Source: Peromyscus leucopus | Lineage: Eukaryota > Chordata > Mammalia > Rodentia > Cricetidae | Assembly (NCBI RefSeq): GCF_004664715.2 | Contig: NC_051075.1 | Location: 32,074,504 to 32,138,503 of the forward strand | Length of the DNA: 64,000 nt | Direction: 5' to 3' | Made by a program: the position numbers and the translations under genes | Shown here: positions 48,896 through 60,600 of the stretch, one piece after another | Numbering within the stretch: position 1 is the first letter of the stretch | Layout of the letters: every line of letters starts with the position of its first letter | Notes under the pieces: generated by a model | The model's database searches: none | What the model saw: only the letters and a program-made list of their open reading frames with translations | What the model was told of the DNA's origin: nothing

Positions 48896-50601
48896 GGAAT
48901 AATACCTGGAGATGTAAGCCATGATCATACATATGGAACTGAGTCACACTATTAGGTAAGTTCACCAAAGAGGTGAATGTAGATATAGAAAAGAAGAGAC
49001 ACTAGAACAGATCCCCTGTATTCTCTAGGATTCGGGAACTCAGAGATGATGAGAAACACCAAAGCTACTTAAGTATCACCCACCCAGTTAGAGGGGGGAA
49101 ACATTCTAGAAGCAAAGGGAACATAAATTAAAGAAGAGATCATATCAAATGCAAATAATCTGCTGTAATAGGTGAAGCTATCAGGCTAAATAAAAGGAGC
49201 ATGGGACCTTTCACATGCATTTTACTGGAAACTGATTGTGTCAGGCTTTGCTCACAATGCAGACTAGTAAGTGAAGTCATAGCTAGAATGTAGAGCCATG
49301 GAAGGATTATTTATCTACTTGTGTAAGAAGAATAAAAATAAGTGTGTAGGAAAGCTAATGAGGGACCTTGAAAATTGTAATGGGAAATGATGATAAATAA
49401 AATCAGAGAGCTGAAAAACTTCTGTCTTCAAAAAGGCAAAAAAGGATAGGATGGAGTCTCTGTGGAGGAGTCAGCTTTGATAGGAGCGGAAGTATATTGG
49501 TAATGGTCATCCAGGTACAGCTCTGTGAAGACAGACACTGACATCAGTGAGTAGCTGTGGAAATGCTGGCTAAGCTGGCTGAGTCTCACAGGATAAACAG
49601 GACCACGTGAGTTAGAGACAGTGGATGAGCAGGAGCCCACCAGGTAAGAAGACAAAACCTTTAACTCCCAGCACCATGACATTCAGCTCTCTTGTCCAAC
49701 TCTGCTAAGTCCAACTATAAATGCTTCTCTACAGCAAGAGACAACTAAGAGAGAACTCAGAAAGGCAGAGAGCGGACGCTGAAGTGCTCAGGGACACAAG
49801 AACCAGAGAAATAGCCAAATAGCATGAACAGCCCTCCCCAATCCATAAAAGCTGGTTCTGGCAACTGTTTGCCAGTTTTCAGCCTATCAAGGGAGGGCAG
49901 TCCAGGTAAGTTTCTTCCTTCCACTGAACATCAAAGATGTCCCATCATGAAGAGCAGGGAATTTTCTCCACAGATGAACTTGAATAATTGTTAACAAGAG
50001 CCAAAGGAAGACCTCTCAACCCCTGCTGCCACTTTGTCCCCATTTACAGACACTGGTGGCACTGAGAGAAGGAATTCTGCAATAATACTTTACCCAGAAG
50101 TCCCTTGTTCCTAAGGATATGAGACTCAGTTTTTTCCTGATAAAATATTGGGTAACTGCAAAATCCAAGTACCTGACAACAGTAAGAGGTTCTGACTGCA
50201 AAATGACCAAAAGCAAATTCAGAATCAATGGTGTGATGAATCTGAGGTGTTTCCAACAAAGCTTACGCATGTTGTGTCATGAGACTTCATCACAGCGTTG
50301 GTTCTGAATACATAAAAGACATTGCACTGTGCAAGACACCATATCACATGACACCTTGACCACTGAAATGGTTTAAGATTATTAAATGTCATGAACTGAA
50401 GTGCTTTACTCTCTGTAAAAAAAGTTTTCTGCTTTTACAGAAAAATATATAATTATGAAAAACAAAGACATTTTATATTTTCCTTCCATTACTCTTCAGA
50501 ATTTTGATATCAAATTAGGATATGGCTGGCTTCTATTGTTAGAATATTTGACCTGAAAAAAATGTTTGAGTTGCTACAATGAATTTCATTTTTTAAAACT
50601 T
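48896..50601. other. Intergenic DNA; middle part GC-richer with two consensus splice donors
   Basis: About 49430-49930 is GC-richer than its flanks and contains two CAG|GTAAG donors ('cccaccag|gtaagaag' at about 49643/49644, 'gtccag|gtaagtttc' at about 49905/49906). No coding frame or repeat was recognised. Confidence 0.35.
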
Positions 50602-50602
50602 A

Positions 50603-50778
50603 GCTGAGTGGGGTATGATGGCACATGCCCTTGATCTCTGTACTTGGGAGACAGAGGCAGGTGGATCTCTGTGTATTCAAGGCCAGCCTGGTCAACATTG
50701 CAAGTTCTAGGACAGTCAAGACTCTATAGTGAGACCCTGCCTCATAAATAAGTAAGTAAATAAATAAATAAATAAATC
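50603..50778 (+). mobile_element. B1 SINE, old
   Basis: Diverged B1 ('gatggcacatgcccttgatc', 'gacagaggcaggtggatctc', 'gagaccctgcctcataaat') with an (AAAT)n tail. Confidence 0.85.
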
Positions 50779-52165
50779 TATTTTAAAAATTGACTGGATT
50801 TTTACTTTGAAACAGGAGATAATGCCCTATATTGCTACTGCCATTTTGTACTATGTGTTTATTGAAAGTGGTGTTTTCAGCATTGACAATGAAATCAAAA
50901 TATTGATCAACTAGGAAAAATATTGAACATGCTCTATGTCCTTCAGTACCCCAGATTGAGGTGAGATTTAATTCTTTATGTAAAAATAAACAAGCACACC
51001 TGCCTCATTAGCTTGTAAAGTTGCTTTTTTTCTTCTAGAAACAGTAAAATTATATGTATACCACAGAATTTTTTAAAGAATTTATTCATGGTTTGCTATC
51101 AATAAATGATTGACTTGTATACCTGTTTTATATGTCTACATACCCAGGTCACATAAAATACTTCTTAGATTTTGAGGGGATCAGGAGTAGAAAAGGTTAA
51201 GAAGTCCTGATCTAGAGTCTCCATGCCTGGGGTGGAGGGTGGAATACTCTTATTAAGAAGCAGTTGCTGACCCAGGGTAAATGAATCAAAACAAAATAGC
51301 ATCACAAAGACTTTGAAAGTTAAATTTTATTGAAACTGTGACCCACAAAAATAGTTCAGGGCTAAAAGCTGAAGAAAGGGTTTCTGAGTCCCAAAATAAA
51401 AGATTTAAATAAGACTCTGTCTCCTAACATAACAGCAAAATGATGGACTGAGATTGTCTAAACTATGTGCCATGGAGTGGGAAGAGGGAAGTTTGGAAAT
51501 TATGTAAATATAGTACATTTGCATGAAATTCTCAAAAAAATAATGAAAAACTACCTCTGGAAATAAGAAATTAGGAAAAGAAAATTAGGAAGGCAGAAAA
51601 TGTCCATAGTAAACAAAAAAAAAGCAGTATCCAGGATTCAGAATACAGGTGATAGTGCCACTGAGAAAGCAGTTACTAGATGTAAACAGGTTTTTCGAAA
51701 GACAACTTTGAGATATTTCTATAGCCAACTGCAAATTATCAAAGTATATGAGCACATGATGCTGCATGGCTGTATTCCCAGCACTAGAGAAGATGAAACA
51801 GGAGGATTAGAAATGTGAAAGTCAATCAAGAAAGTAAATGACCAAATCAGTACCCTAGAGTTCCATACAATATATATAATTTAACAGGAGGAAATAAATG
51901 ATAAAGATCAAAAAAATCAATGAACCATGGGGGTTGGGGGTCTCAATGAAACCTAAAGCTAGTTCTCTGGCAAGATCAATAAAACTAATCACAAGACATA
52001 TGGCTTGAGAAGTAAGGAAAAGAATAAAGTACACATATATATGTGTGTATGTATGTATGTGTGTATATATACATATATACATACATACATATACATATAT
52101 ACACACATATATATATATATATATGTATAATGTGTTAATAATTATACCAAAGGTAGAGAGAAACC
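50779..52165 (+). mobile_element. AT-rich DNA with LINE-1 3' scraps and a B1-like scrap
   Basis: About 51420-51540 ('gccatggagtgggaagaggg', 'gcatgaaattctcaaaaaa') looks like an L1 3' end. About 51745-51835 has a short B1-like piece. 52030-52130 is TA/TG repeat. No gene. Confidence 0.45.
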
Positions 52166-52627
52166 TGTAGTAGAATATTATTTTAAGGTGTGTTACTTTT
52201 GCTTATGTTGCATTTGTTTAACTCTGTGAAGCTGTGTTACTGTGCCTGTGTAAAACACCTGATGGTCTAATAAAGAACTGGTCAATAGCAAGACAGGAGA
52301 AAGAACAGGCAGGGCCACCAGGCAGAGAGTATAAATAGAAGGAGAAATCTGGGAAGAGGGATCTAAGATCTAGCAGACAGATGAGGAGGAGGACATCAGG
52401 GGTGAGCCACCCAGCTACACAACCTGAAAACCATGGAGTAAGAGTAAGACTTACAGAAGTAAGAGAACAGGAAAAGCCCATAGACAAAAGACAGACAGAA
52501 TAAGTTAAAGAGCTGGCAAGAAAGAAGCCAAGCTAAGGCCAGATATTCATAAGTATAAACCTCTGTGTGTGATTTATTTGGGAGCTGGGTTGTCCCCCCT
52601 GCCCCAGAAAAGAGCAAAAACAACAAT
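52166..52627 (+). mobile_element. Solo LTR, family C
   Basis: A 462-bp element starting TGTAGTAGAATATT, with AATAAA (52269-52274), a TATA-like 'agtataaatagaagg' (about 52330) and an end near 'gagcaaaaacaacaat'. Direct repeats AGAAACC lie at 52159-52165 and 52628-52634. The exact right edge is uncertain because the canonical CA is two bases short of the duplication. Confidence 0.75.
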
Positions 52628-52699
52628 AGAAACCATTATAGACCATGTGGTCATAGAAGGGATTAAATTACATGACAGGAATACAAAAAGCCTTATCTA

Positions 52700-53330
52700 T
52701 ATTTAGGAAACAGAACACTTCTTTTAAAACTTTCCCTGAAACAAAAGTCTAAGCCTAGGTAACATCACTGGTGAAGTCTATAAAACACAATGGTAAAACT
52801 ATTGTCATTATGAAACAATATCCTTTAGGAAAATAAAATTCATCATATGAGGCTCCATTACACAAATACCAAACCAGACAAAAACATGAGAAAAAAATTA
52901 CTATTGGTTTTCTATCTCATAAAACTCAGTTGTCAAAATTATTAGTAATTCATTGATCAATAGGTGTTAAGTTAGAGTTAGATAACTATGAGCATCCTTA
53001 GCTATCAAGTAAGTGAAAATTGAAACCACTTTGACATCCCATATCATGTTGGTTTTGACCAAGAAAACAAATGACACAAAATGCAGGCAAGGATGTGGAG
53101 AGACTGGAACAAGCTACTCATTACTGGTAGGAATGCAAACTAGGATAGCTGTTTTGGAAATCTTATGGAGGTTCCTCAAAACATTGAATTCTCTCCCCCC
53201 TCACACACACACACAACTGATCTGTTTTACTCAGGAGACAGAGGCTAGTGGATCTCTGTAGGTTTGAGGCCAACTTGGTCAACATAGTATATCCCAGGAA
53301 AACCAGAGCTATATAGAGAGACCCTGTCTC

Positions 53331-53377
<47 letters not shown>

Positions 53378-54440
53378 AAGTACAATATTACCCAGCTATG
53401 CCACACCTCACAGATACTCAAAGGATTCTACAGCCTGCCACAGCTAGATAATTTACACATCCCTGGGTTGTTTTTTTTTTTTTGCTGCATTATTCATAAT
53501 AGCAAGAAAATGGAACTAGCCTAGATGTCTCAACAAAAGAATGGATAATTAATGTGTAGTGTATGCCCATAAAGGAATTTTACTCAGCTGTAAAGAAAAT
53601 AAATTTGTGGAGTCTTCTGAAAAAGGAAAACAGATGAATCTAGAAACTGTTATGTTAAGTGGCAAACTCAGAAGACAAAAATTACATCTTCTCATGTATG
53701 GATCCCAACTTTTAATGTTTGTGTAAATGTACATAAAGAGCTATCTGTCAGCAGCTAACAGTTAAAGCCCTGTGAGTCCCTCCTTGATCCATAATTCACT
53801 ATGATAGGCCAGTCTTTTATAGGATCATTATAGGCAGCTGATACAAGTTCAGGACTGCGGTGGCTGTGCCATACCCAAGAGACAGCGATTCACAGCTCCA
53901 ACACCTGATTTCCAGCTCTTAGATTCTTTCCGCTTCCTTCTCCACAATATCCCTGAGCCATAAAGGAGGTAGCACAAATGTCCTTGTTAGGAGCAGTGAT
54001 TGTCTTCTGCTGTGTATCCACTGAGACACACACTAGGATAGTTCCAAGTCCATGTTATTAAATATAGATGATCCTGGTTAAATGCAATGATTCTAAATAA
54101 ATAAAAAAAACCATAAATATGGGGAAGGGACATGTGGAGGATTTTATAGGAGTGAGAGGGAGATAAAAAATAGTTGGAGATTGAATATAGTCATAAAAAC
54201 GTACTTTCTACATTACGAAATTATAAAAAGAGCAAATTCAATCAATTTATTTCAATTCAATAGAGGGGTGTGATAGTGAGTTAGGCTATGAAACTAGGTA
54301 TAAGACCATGTGAGCAAGAGTTCTTCTGGGAAATGTAAAGAACAGAGGTGACGTGAAAGTAGAAGGGAGGGGACTGGGGGTGGGACAAGGGGAAAGGGAA
54401 ATTTGAGAGAAACGGAGAGACATGAAACAAAAACAAATTT
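52700..54440 (+). mobile_element. LINE-1 ORF2-3' remnant
   Basis: 'ggcaaggatgtggagagact', 'attactggtaggaatgcaaa', 'aaagaatggataattaatgt' and 'ctcagctgtaaagaaaataa' follow the L1 ORF2 3' end in order. The downstream part has a G-rich 3' UTR-like end near 54360. All frames are broken. Confidence 0.7.
53230..53376 (+). mobile_element. B1 fragment with (AAT)n tail
   Basis: Old B1 right part ('ctcaggagacagaggctagt', 'gagagaccctgtctc') inserted in L1, ending in about 15 AAT units (53331-53376). Confidence 0.8.
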
Positions 54441-54845
54441 CATTTGAGATTGCCATAATGAAATTTAATTCTTTGCATTACAATAAAATTTGTACTAAAA
54501 TAAAAATTTTCAAAAGTTGCAGTCAAATAAGAAAAATGCAATGGTGTATTATACAGCAGAGGGAGTAGACATTTACTTCCCCTAAAATATCTGGGAGAAA
54601 GGACTTTGACTATGTAAACCATAAGTGGTGAATCTTTGAGGAGCTAGAAATGTTTGCCCTGATTTGACCAGTTCACAATATACTTGAATCAAAAACACAC
54701 ATAGTACCCCATATCATGAATAATTTTATGACTCTTATTTTCAAAATTAGCACTTTGAATTTATAAGCATATAAAGGAAGAGTATATCTTGACCAAATAA
54801 GGATGTTTAAGGATATGAAGTGTTGGTTTAATGTGTGAAAATCAT
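54441..54845. other. Intergenic DNA, no gene
   Basis: AT-rich, nothing recognised. Confidence 0.5.
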
Positions 54846-55030
54846 AGAGGACAGAGAGATAGCTCAGTGGTTAAGAGTGTTTGTTGCTCTTCCAAAGGAC
54901 CTGAGCTGTTTCAATGCTCACATCAAGTTGCATCCAGCTACCTCCAACTCCAGTTCCAATATATCTGACATTATTCTCACACAGAGACAAACCCAAAATC
55001 ATATAAAATAAAAATAAAACGTTAACATTT
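54846..55030 (+). mobile_element. B2 SINE, diverged
   Basis: 'gagagatagctcagtggtta', 'tgctcttccaaaggacctga' and an AATAAAA-type tail. Confidence 0.85.
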
Positions 55031-55039
55031 GAAAACTAG

Positions 55040-55265
55040 CCAAAAAGCCTCACCATGCTAGCACATCAAAAATGATACATGTATCAATCATCTCAGTAGA
55101 TGAGAAAACCTGGCAGTGAGAAAACTGCCAAGGAGCTAGAAATGGAAATTGACTTTCTAAATCAGAAAAAAAAAAATCATCCATGGAAAACCCACAGCAA
55201 GTCTCATATTTAATAGTAGAATTCAGAACTATTTCCCATACAGTTGGGAATATGGATAGTATGTT
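55040..55265 (+). mobile_element. LINE-1 ORF2 scrap
   Basis: 'tcaatcatctcagtagatga' and 'tcatatttaatagtagaatt' resemble the L1 reverse-transcriptase region. Very decayed. Confidence 0.45.
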
Positions 55266-55309
55266 CGCTCATGCATTTTTACTAAAAAAAAAAAATCTAC
55301 CTAGTGCAT

Positions 55310-56510
55310 TCTTTAAAAAGTATTCATTTTTAGATTAAAACATAATTACATCATTTTCCCCTTCCCTTTCTCCCCTCCAAAACCTCTCATATATCTATCT
55401 CTCCTTGCTTTCTTTGGTCCCTTTTTTATAATTAACTGTTTACATACATATAAATATATATTTCTAAATGCATAAATACAACCTATTTGTCTCTATATTA
55501 CTTGTATTTATGGTTTCCCTGATGGCCATTTAGTACTGGATAACCAATCGGTGTGCTCTTCTCTGTGGAAGACTATATCTACTTCTCTCAGTATTCCTCG
55601 GTTGCCTGTAGTTCTTTGCCTAGGGCTGAGGCCTCCTGGGCATTCCTTCATTCACGATTACCATGTTTATTGATGTCTTCCTTTTTCATCTCATGGTTAG
55701 GTAGCCATGTTCATGGGTGTACATTCTAGCATTCCTAGGAGATACAGTCTCATAGAAAACTGCCTGTTCCACTAGCTAGTACAGTCTTTCCACCCCCTCT
55801 TGTGAAATGGCCCAGGAGACTCAGGTGCAGCATTGTATTGTGGAAGTGTCATGTGGGGCTAGGCTCTGTAACTCTGCATTGTGATTGGTTGTCCTTTTCT
55901 GTAGTGGTGTCAGTCTTTTGCAAAGAAAAAATTCCTTGATGAGGAGTAAGGACTATACTTTTCTATGAGTCTGAAGACAAATATTGAGAAGGTCTTTAAG
56001 GACTGTGATGGTTTAGTAAAGTAGTGGTTGTATGCTCTCCTCCAAGACCTATGACTTCACTAGCCCTAGATAGTTAAGGGCAATTTAGGCAATTAATCTT
56101 AAGGGCAATTAGAGAGCTGTTGGTTACTGCCGAAGTATGTATATCACTTCTGCAGCCCCCTGTTGTGCTCATCATTGTTTTAGTTCATAGGTGACGTAGC
56201 TGGGCAGGATTGTTGGTTGCTTCCCTCATTTGGAAATATCATGGCTATGAAAGCTAGTCTTTAAGAGAGAAGTTTTGAGATCATTTCCAGCCCAGGGTTC
56301 TGTCTCTGGGTTTTGTGTCTGAATTGTGTGGTATCCTCACAATAGGAACGTACCTTTCACCTCTAGGGGGCAACCAAGGGCAATAGCAATAACATAGCCT
56401 GTATGTTCGGGCAGTCTCTTGGACAACCCTATCCAACAATTGAAAAGAAGGAGGTTTCTCATACCTGGTGTTGGGGTCTTTTGGCTCTTGGAGGGAGCAT
56501 CGTCAGCCCA
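55310..56510 (-). mobile_element. LINE-1 (Lx type) 3' UTR, reverse orientation
   Basis: Antisense match to the L1 pieces at 9.4-10.7 and 39.8-40.7 kb ('caatcggtgtgctcttctct', 'gagctgttggttactgccga', 'gttggttgcttccctcattt'). Confidence 0.8.
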
Positions 56511-56569
56511 GACAGAAAAATTTCATTTATACATCAATTTACATGTATTATAGAAATTTGTAGTTTGTA

Positions 56570-57225
56570 TAGTAAATAGTACGGTTCTTTATGATTTTTT
56601 TCAGACATACTGTTATTTTACCTTCCTTATGCCTTCTTTTGTATATATTTCTCTCCCACCCATTAATTAAAATCCCTTTTTTTCAATCTGATCTATAAAT
56701 TACTTTTACCCTTCTATTTTCCTCTGTATTTTTCCACACTCCCTCCCCCTACAATATCCATTTATACTTTCATGGTTTCTATAGTTACTCTAAGTTATGT
56801 ACTCATAGCTGAAGATTTCCATCTAGATGCCTCAGCTGAGAGAAAGGATGAGACATTTGGCTCTCTGGGTTTGAGTTACCTCATTCACTATGATCTTTTC
56901 TCATTCTATTTAACTGCACATTTCATAATTTCATTTTTCTTCACAGCTGAATAGTATTCCATAGTGTATATGAATCATATTTTCATTATCCATTCATCAG
57001 TTGAAGGACATTTAGGTTGTTTTCATTTTTATTTATTGTGAGTCAAGTACCAATGAATATGGCTGGCAAAGTATATGTAGAGTAGGATGTTGAGTCCTTC
57101 GAGCATATGCCAAAAAGTGATATGCCTGAGTAAAATTTATTTTTATCTTTCTGAAAATTATCCACACTGATTTCCACAACAGCTGTATCAGGAAAGCAAT
57201 GCTTGTCTCAGAAGGAGTCAATGGA
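56570..57225 (-). mobile_element. LINE-1 3' region, reverse orientation
   Basis: 'gaatagtattccatagtgta', 'ttatccattcatcagttgaa' and 'ctgatttccacaacagctgt' are the antisense of the L1 3' block. It lies just downstream of FSCB, outside its inferred 3' end. Confidence 0.8.
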
Positions 57226-57538
57226 AAGAGAATAAAAGATAGGATGAATCATAACCAGAGAAAAGAACATCATGTAAGTTTAAATGTGCATATAAAACTC
57301 AAGGAATCGAAAGCTGGTGACAGCTTCAAGGAAGAAACTGTCATTTCTCCTGCTTATCACGAAAAGGAACAGAGGGGGAAAGAGCTTCAGAACAAACTAC
57401 TGTTGTCCATAGATTTACTATATAAAGTGTATTTTAAGTAATAATGATAACCATAAATTCACTTCATTTCAAAATAGTTATTTTCCATGCTATAGATTTG
57501 AGTGAAAATAACACAAGGGACTTTGAACTGCGATGGCT

Positions 57539-57544
57539 TTTATT
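57539..57544 (-). terminator. Polyadenylation signal AATAAA for FSCB
   Basis: On the minus strand a canonical AATAAA (followed by AGCC) lies about 150 nt after the FSCB stop codon. It is the first such hexamer downstream. It implies a short 3' UTR of about 170-180 nt with cleavage near 57515-57525. Cleavage position is inferred. Confidence 0.65.
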
Positions 57545-57696
57545 CATTGTCCAACCTGCATGCTCAGTCTCTTGGGATCCTTTTCCTTTAATCTGCTCAT
57601 GAAAGTTCTTCCAGGTAGCGTCTCATTTTCTAAAGACTGCACTTCTAGAATCTCCTAGCGTATAGTTGCAAGCTTAAGTTAGGACCTGGCTATAGC

Positions 57697-60600
57697 TCAG
57701 GAGGAGGGGTTTTTTAACTCTATTTTAATGGTACCTTCTATTTTGAAAGTGGAGATCGGCTCCTCCTTGCTCCTAGACACATCGGCAGGAACAGGATCTG
57801 CTCCTTCAGAGTTTCTATCACCTGTCAAAGAAGACTCTAATTCTTTCTCTGAGACATTTGCTACTGGGTACAACTGATGTTCTTTTAGTAGAGCCTTATC
57901 TTCAGGGGTTTGTTCAGAAGATGGAAGTGGAGCTTCAGCTGGTGTCTCTTCCGTGGGCAACTCTTGAATAGGAACCGCGTCAGTTTTGGAAGGCTGTTTA
58001 ACAACAGGAGACTCTTCTGCAGGGGTCTCAGGTGGTGGGAGCTGAACTTCAACCGAAGCCTTTTCAAGGCTCTCCTTAACTGATGTCAACTGGGCTTCCT
58101 TAGTAGTTTCTTCTATAGGATCCCCTTCAGATGAAGGAAACCCAATTTCAGCTGCAGGGCCCTCTTCAACGGGGACCACTTTGGTAAAGACCTCCTCAAC
58201 TGGTAGAGATTGAACTTCAACAGGATCCCCTTCTAGAGGAGTCTCTTCAGTTTGTGGAATTCGAACCTGTGCAGGGTCCCCATCTACAGGAGCCAATGAT
58301 AGAGGCTGAACTTCAGAAGCCTCTTCTGCAGGAACCACTTCAGCTGCTGAAAGCTGAACATCAGCGGGGGCTTCTTCTATTGGAGCACCCTCAAATGATG
58401 AAGGCTGGACTTCACCAGTGGCCTCTCTTGCAGGGACCCCTTCTGCAACATCCTCCTCAGCTGGCAGTGGCTGCATTTCAACAGGTAAATATTCTAGAGG
58501 GGTCTCTTCAGCTTGTGGAATCACAACTTCTTCTTCTAGAGGAAGACCTTCAAGAGGAGCCCTCTCAAGGGAAGGAGGCTGAACTTCTGTAGGAGCCATT
58601 TCTGCAGGAGCCCCATCAGCTGGTGGAAGTGGAACTTCTGTGGGACCCTCCTCAGTTGGTGGAGGTGGAACTTCTTCTGCAGGGGCCTCCTCAGTTGGTG
58701 GGGGTGGAACTTCTTCTGCAGGGGCCTCCTCAGTTGGTGGGGGTGGAACTTCTTCTGCAGGGGCCTCCTCAGTTGGTGGGGGTGGAACTTCTTCTGCAGG
58801 TGCCTCCTCAGTTAGTAGAGGTGGAACTTCTTCTGCAGGGGCCTCCTCAGTTGGTGGAGGTGGAACTTCTTCTGCAGGGGCCTCCTCAGTTGGTGGGGGT
58901 GGAACTTCTTCTGCAGGGGCCTCCTCAGTTGGTGGGGGTGGAGCTTCTTCTGCAGGGGCTTCCTCAGATGGTGGAGGTGGAACTTCTTCTGCAGGGGCCT
59001 CCTCAGTTGGTGGAGGTGGAATTTCTTCAGGGGCCTCCTCAGTTGGTAGAGGTAGAACTTCTTCTGCAGGGGCTTCCTCAGTTGGTGGAGGTGAAACTTC
59101 CTCTGCAGGGGCCTCCTCAGTTGGTGGAGGTGGAACTTCTTCTGCAGGGGCCTCCTCAGTTAGTGAAGGTGGAACTTCTTCTGCAGGTGCCTCCTCAGTT
59201 GGTGGAGGTGGAACTTCCTCTGCAGGTGCCTCCTCAGTTGGTGGAGGTGGAACTTCTTCTACAGGGGCCTCCTCAGTTAGTAGAGGTGGAACTTCTTCTG
59301 CAGGGGCCTCCTCAGTTGGTGGGGGTGGAACTTCCTCTGCAGGGGCCTCCTCAGTTGATGGAGGTGGAACTTCTTCTACAAGGGCCTCCTTAGTTGGTGG
59401 AGGTGGAACTTCTTCTGCAGGGGCCTCCTCAGTTGGTGGAGGTGGAACTTCTTCTGCAGGGGCTTCCTCAATTGGTGGAGGTGGAACTTCTTCTGCAGGT
59501 GCCTCCTCAGTTGGTGGGGGTGGAACTTCTTCTGCAGGGGCCTCCTCAGTTAGTGGAGGTGAAATTTCTGCAGGGATGTCTTCTACAAGGGCCTCCTCAG
59601 TTGGTGGGGGTGGAGCTTCTTCTACAGGGGCCTCCTCAGTTGGTGGGGGTGGAGCTTCTTCTGCAGGGGCCTCCTCAGTTGGTGGGGGTGGAGCTTCTTC
59701 TGCAGGGGCCTCCTCAGTTGGTGGAGGTGTTACTTCTGCAGGGGCCTCCTCAGTTGGTGGAGGTGGAACTTCTTCTTCAGGGGCCTCCTCAGTTGGTGGG
59801 GGTGGAACTTCTTCTGCAGGGGCCTCCTCAGATGGTGGAGGTGGAATTTCTGCAGGGGCCTCCTCAGATGGTGGAGGTGGAATTTCTGCAGGGATGTCTT
59901 CTACAAGGGTGTCTTCAGTTGGTGGAGGTGGAACTTCTGCAGAAGTCTCTTCCCCAGGGGCTTCCTCAGCTGGTGGAGGCGTAACTTCTGCAGGAGCCTT
60001 CTCTGCAGGGACTTCCTCGGTAGATGGAGGCTGACCTCCTTCAAAGACCTCTTCTGCAGGAAATTTCTCATCTAGTACAAGAACAATTTCTGCAGGCACC
60101 GCTTCTATTGCTTGCTCATCTAATGGTGGCTGAACTTCCACAGGTATTTCTTTAGAAGCCTCTTCAGATGGTAGAGATTGAACTCCATCAGTGGACTCTT
60201 CAGCAACAGCAGGCTCTACCTTGCCTGAGCTTTCAAGGAAAGCCTCAGTTGCTAAATTTTGAACTTTTGCAAGCACTTCTTGTGAGAGTGCAACCAGAAT
60301 TTCAGTAGGAAGTTCTGAAGGAGCCACTTCAGCTCCTTGGGATTTCTGTTGATCATCAGACTTGCCTGAAAGAGCTTCTTGCACTGACAGATGGCTGATG
60401 TCAACAGGAGCTTCTACAGAAGGAAGCTCATCAGCTGGTAGAGCCTGGATCTTGCCAGAAAACTCCCCTTCAGTGAAAGGCATTATGGCATCTGGGATTT
60501 TTTCAGTTGACAGTACCTCTATTTCAAGACAACCATTTACTTCCAACAAGGAACCCTCTTGGGCAACAGGTACTGTTTCCTCCTTTGACTTAATCAGGGA

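Noticed and set aside
52700..54440. Possible active LINE-1
   Set aside because: Frames are broken throughout and the element is incomplete; no intact ORF1 or ORF2 anywhere in the window.
58640..60000. Regularly spaced repeats that might suggest a CRISPR-like array
   Set aside because: Units are directly tandem with no unique spacers, lie within a coding frame and in a mammalian genome.
58623..60034. Long plus-strand frames (464, 256 and 196 codons) over the FSCB array
   Set aside because: They are shadows of the 39-bp in-frame repeat on the minus strand. No start context, conserved ends or non-repeat domain.
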